Assembly (NCBI GenBank): GCA_902783935.1
Contig: CACZTA010000002.1
Location: 1 to 7,211, forward strand
Direction of reading: 5' to 3'
DNA length: 7,211 nucleotides
Origin: an uncultured Lachnospiraceae bacterium
GTDB lineage: Bacteria; Bacillota; Clostridia; Lachnospirales; Lachnospiraceae
In this document: in pieces, positions 6,901 to 7,211 of the stretch
How positions within the stretch are numbered: the first letter of the stretch is position 1
Layout: the number at the start of each line of letters is the position of its first letter
Notes under the pieces: model-generated
Database searches by the model: none
Seen by the model: the letters and a program-made list of their open reading frames with translations, nothing else
What the model was told of the DNA's origin: nothing
Made by a program: the position numbers and the translations under genes

Positions 6901-7211
6901 GCCACCTCCTCTGCGCGAAAAACGGGTCCGTCTGTGCAGACCCGCGCATTCTTTACGTTTGAATGGCAGTCGGTTTCCTTCGTTTTCGTCACACAGCCGA
7001 GACAGACACCGACGCCGCAGGCCATGCGCTCTTCGAGGGATACATATGCCGGGATCCCCGCTTCTGCAGCATAGTCCCGGACTGCGCGGAGCATGGGGAG
7101 CGGACCGCACGCGCAGACCGCGTCCGGCGTGTATGAGCTCTGCCTGAGTGCATCCAGGACCGTCCCCCTGACGCCGAGCGTTCCGTCGTCCGTGGAGATA
7201 AACACTTCCCC
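6894..7211 (-). CDS. pyrK: Dihydroorotate dehydrogenase electron-transfer subunit, C-terminal part
   Basis: PyrK carries FAD and a [2Fe-2S] cluster and moves electrons from PyrD to NAD+. Only the last 105 codons are in the window; the reading frame is open to the edge, with no start needed. The fragment contains the end of the NAD-binding domain (FISTDDGTLGVRG, then CACGPLPMLRAV) and the C-terminal iron-sulfur region: SLEERMACGVGVCLGC, then ARVCTDGPVF. The probable cluster ligands are the cysteines at fragment residues 65, 70, 73 and 92, in the C-x4-C-x2-C...C pattern of the family. An additional Cys at residue 82 is not one of the expected ligands. The stop overlaps the pyrD start by seven bases (or one base if the inner pyrD ATG is used), consistent with equal production of the two subunits. 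Confidence 0.96.
   Translation of the reverse strand, partial: GEVFISTDDGTLGVRGTVLDALRQSSYTPDAVCACGPLPMLRAVRDYAAEAGIPAYVSLEERMACGVGVCLGCVTKTKETDCHSNVKNARVCTDGPVFRAEEVAW
6905..6910 (-). promoter_or_regulatory. Ribosome binding site for pyrD, inside the pyrK 3' end
   Basis: A full AGGAGG on the minus strand within the last codons of pyrK. It lies four bases before one pyrD ATG (6900) and ten before another (6894), so it confirms initiation here without deciding between them. Confidence 0.75.

Noticed and set aside
6184..7074. A 296-codon open frame on the plus strand, antisense to pyrD and pyrK
   Set aside because: It overlaps two certain genes and has a low-complexity, Arg/His-rich translation with no family signature.

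Overview
The window is a piece of a bacterial chromosome. It holds one uninterrupted run of ten genes, all on the minus strand, with the first and last cut by the window edges. The sequence is moderately GC-rich. Most genes have strong AGGAGG-type ribosome binding sites and are packed with overlaps or gaps of at most about 34 bases. Three things point to a Clostridia-type Firmicute, most likely Lachnospiraceae: the class 1B dihydroorotate dehydrogenase pair PyrK/PyrD, a clostridial-looking PurE and PurN, and a small three-helix membrane protein of a kind I associate with that family. The taxonomic call rests on recalled protein resemblance, not on a search.

Layout in the direction of transcription (high to low coordinates). 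First comes a pyrimidine block: the C-terminal part of pyrK (7211-6894), complete pyrD (6900-5974) and complete pyrE (5953-5279). Next is a middle block of three genes unrelated to nucleotide synthesis: a VanZ-like membrane protein (5292-4783), a 105-residue three-helix membrane protein (4793-4476) and a long M29-type metallo-aminopeptidase (4441-2420). Last is a purine block: purE (2397-1897), purM (1866-841), purN (844-185) and the first 62 codons of purD (188-1).

PyrK/PyrD oxidise dihydroorotate to orotate, passing electrons to NAD+, and PyrE joins orotate to PRPP to give OMP. PurD, PurN, PurM and PurE carry out the GAR synthetase, GAR formyltransferase, AIR synthetase and N5-CAIR mutase steps of IMP synthesis. 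Several junctions are translationally coupled: pyrK/pyrD by 7 bases, pyrE/vanZ by 14, vanZ/small protein by 11, and purM/purN and purN/purD by ATGA overlaps. There is no space anywhere for a conventional terminator, PyrR attenuator or purine riboswitch, so co-transcription of pyrimidine, accessory and purine genes is the simplest reading, although a promoter inside the aminopeptidase 3' end cannot be excluded.

I see no mobile element, CRISPR array, RNA gene or defence system. The unusual points are the joining of the two nucleotide pathways through an accessory block, an aminopeptidase with an extra N-terminal region of about 230 residues, a class I purE without adjacent purK, and a possible hairpin beside the purD ribosome binding site.
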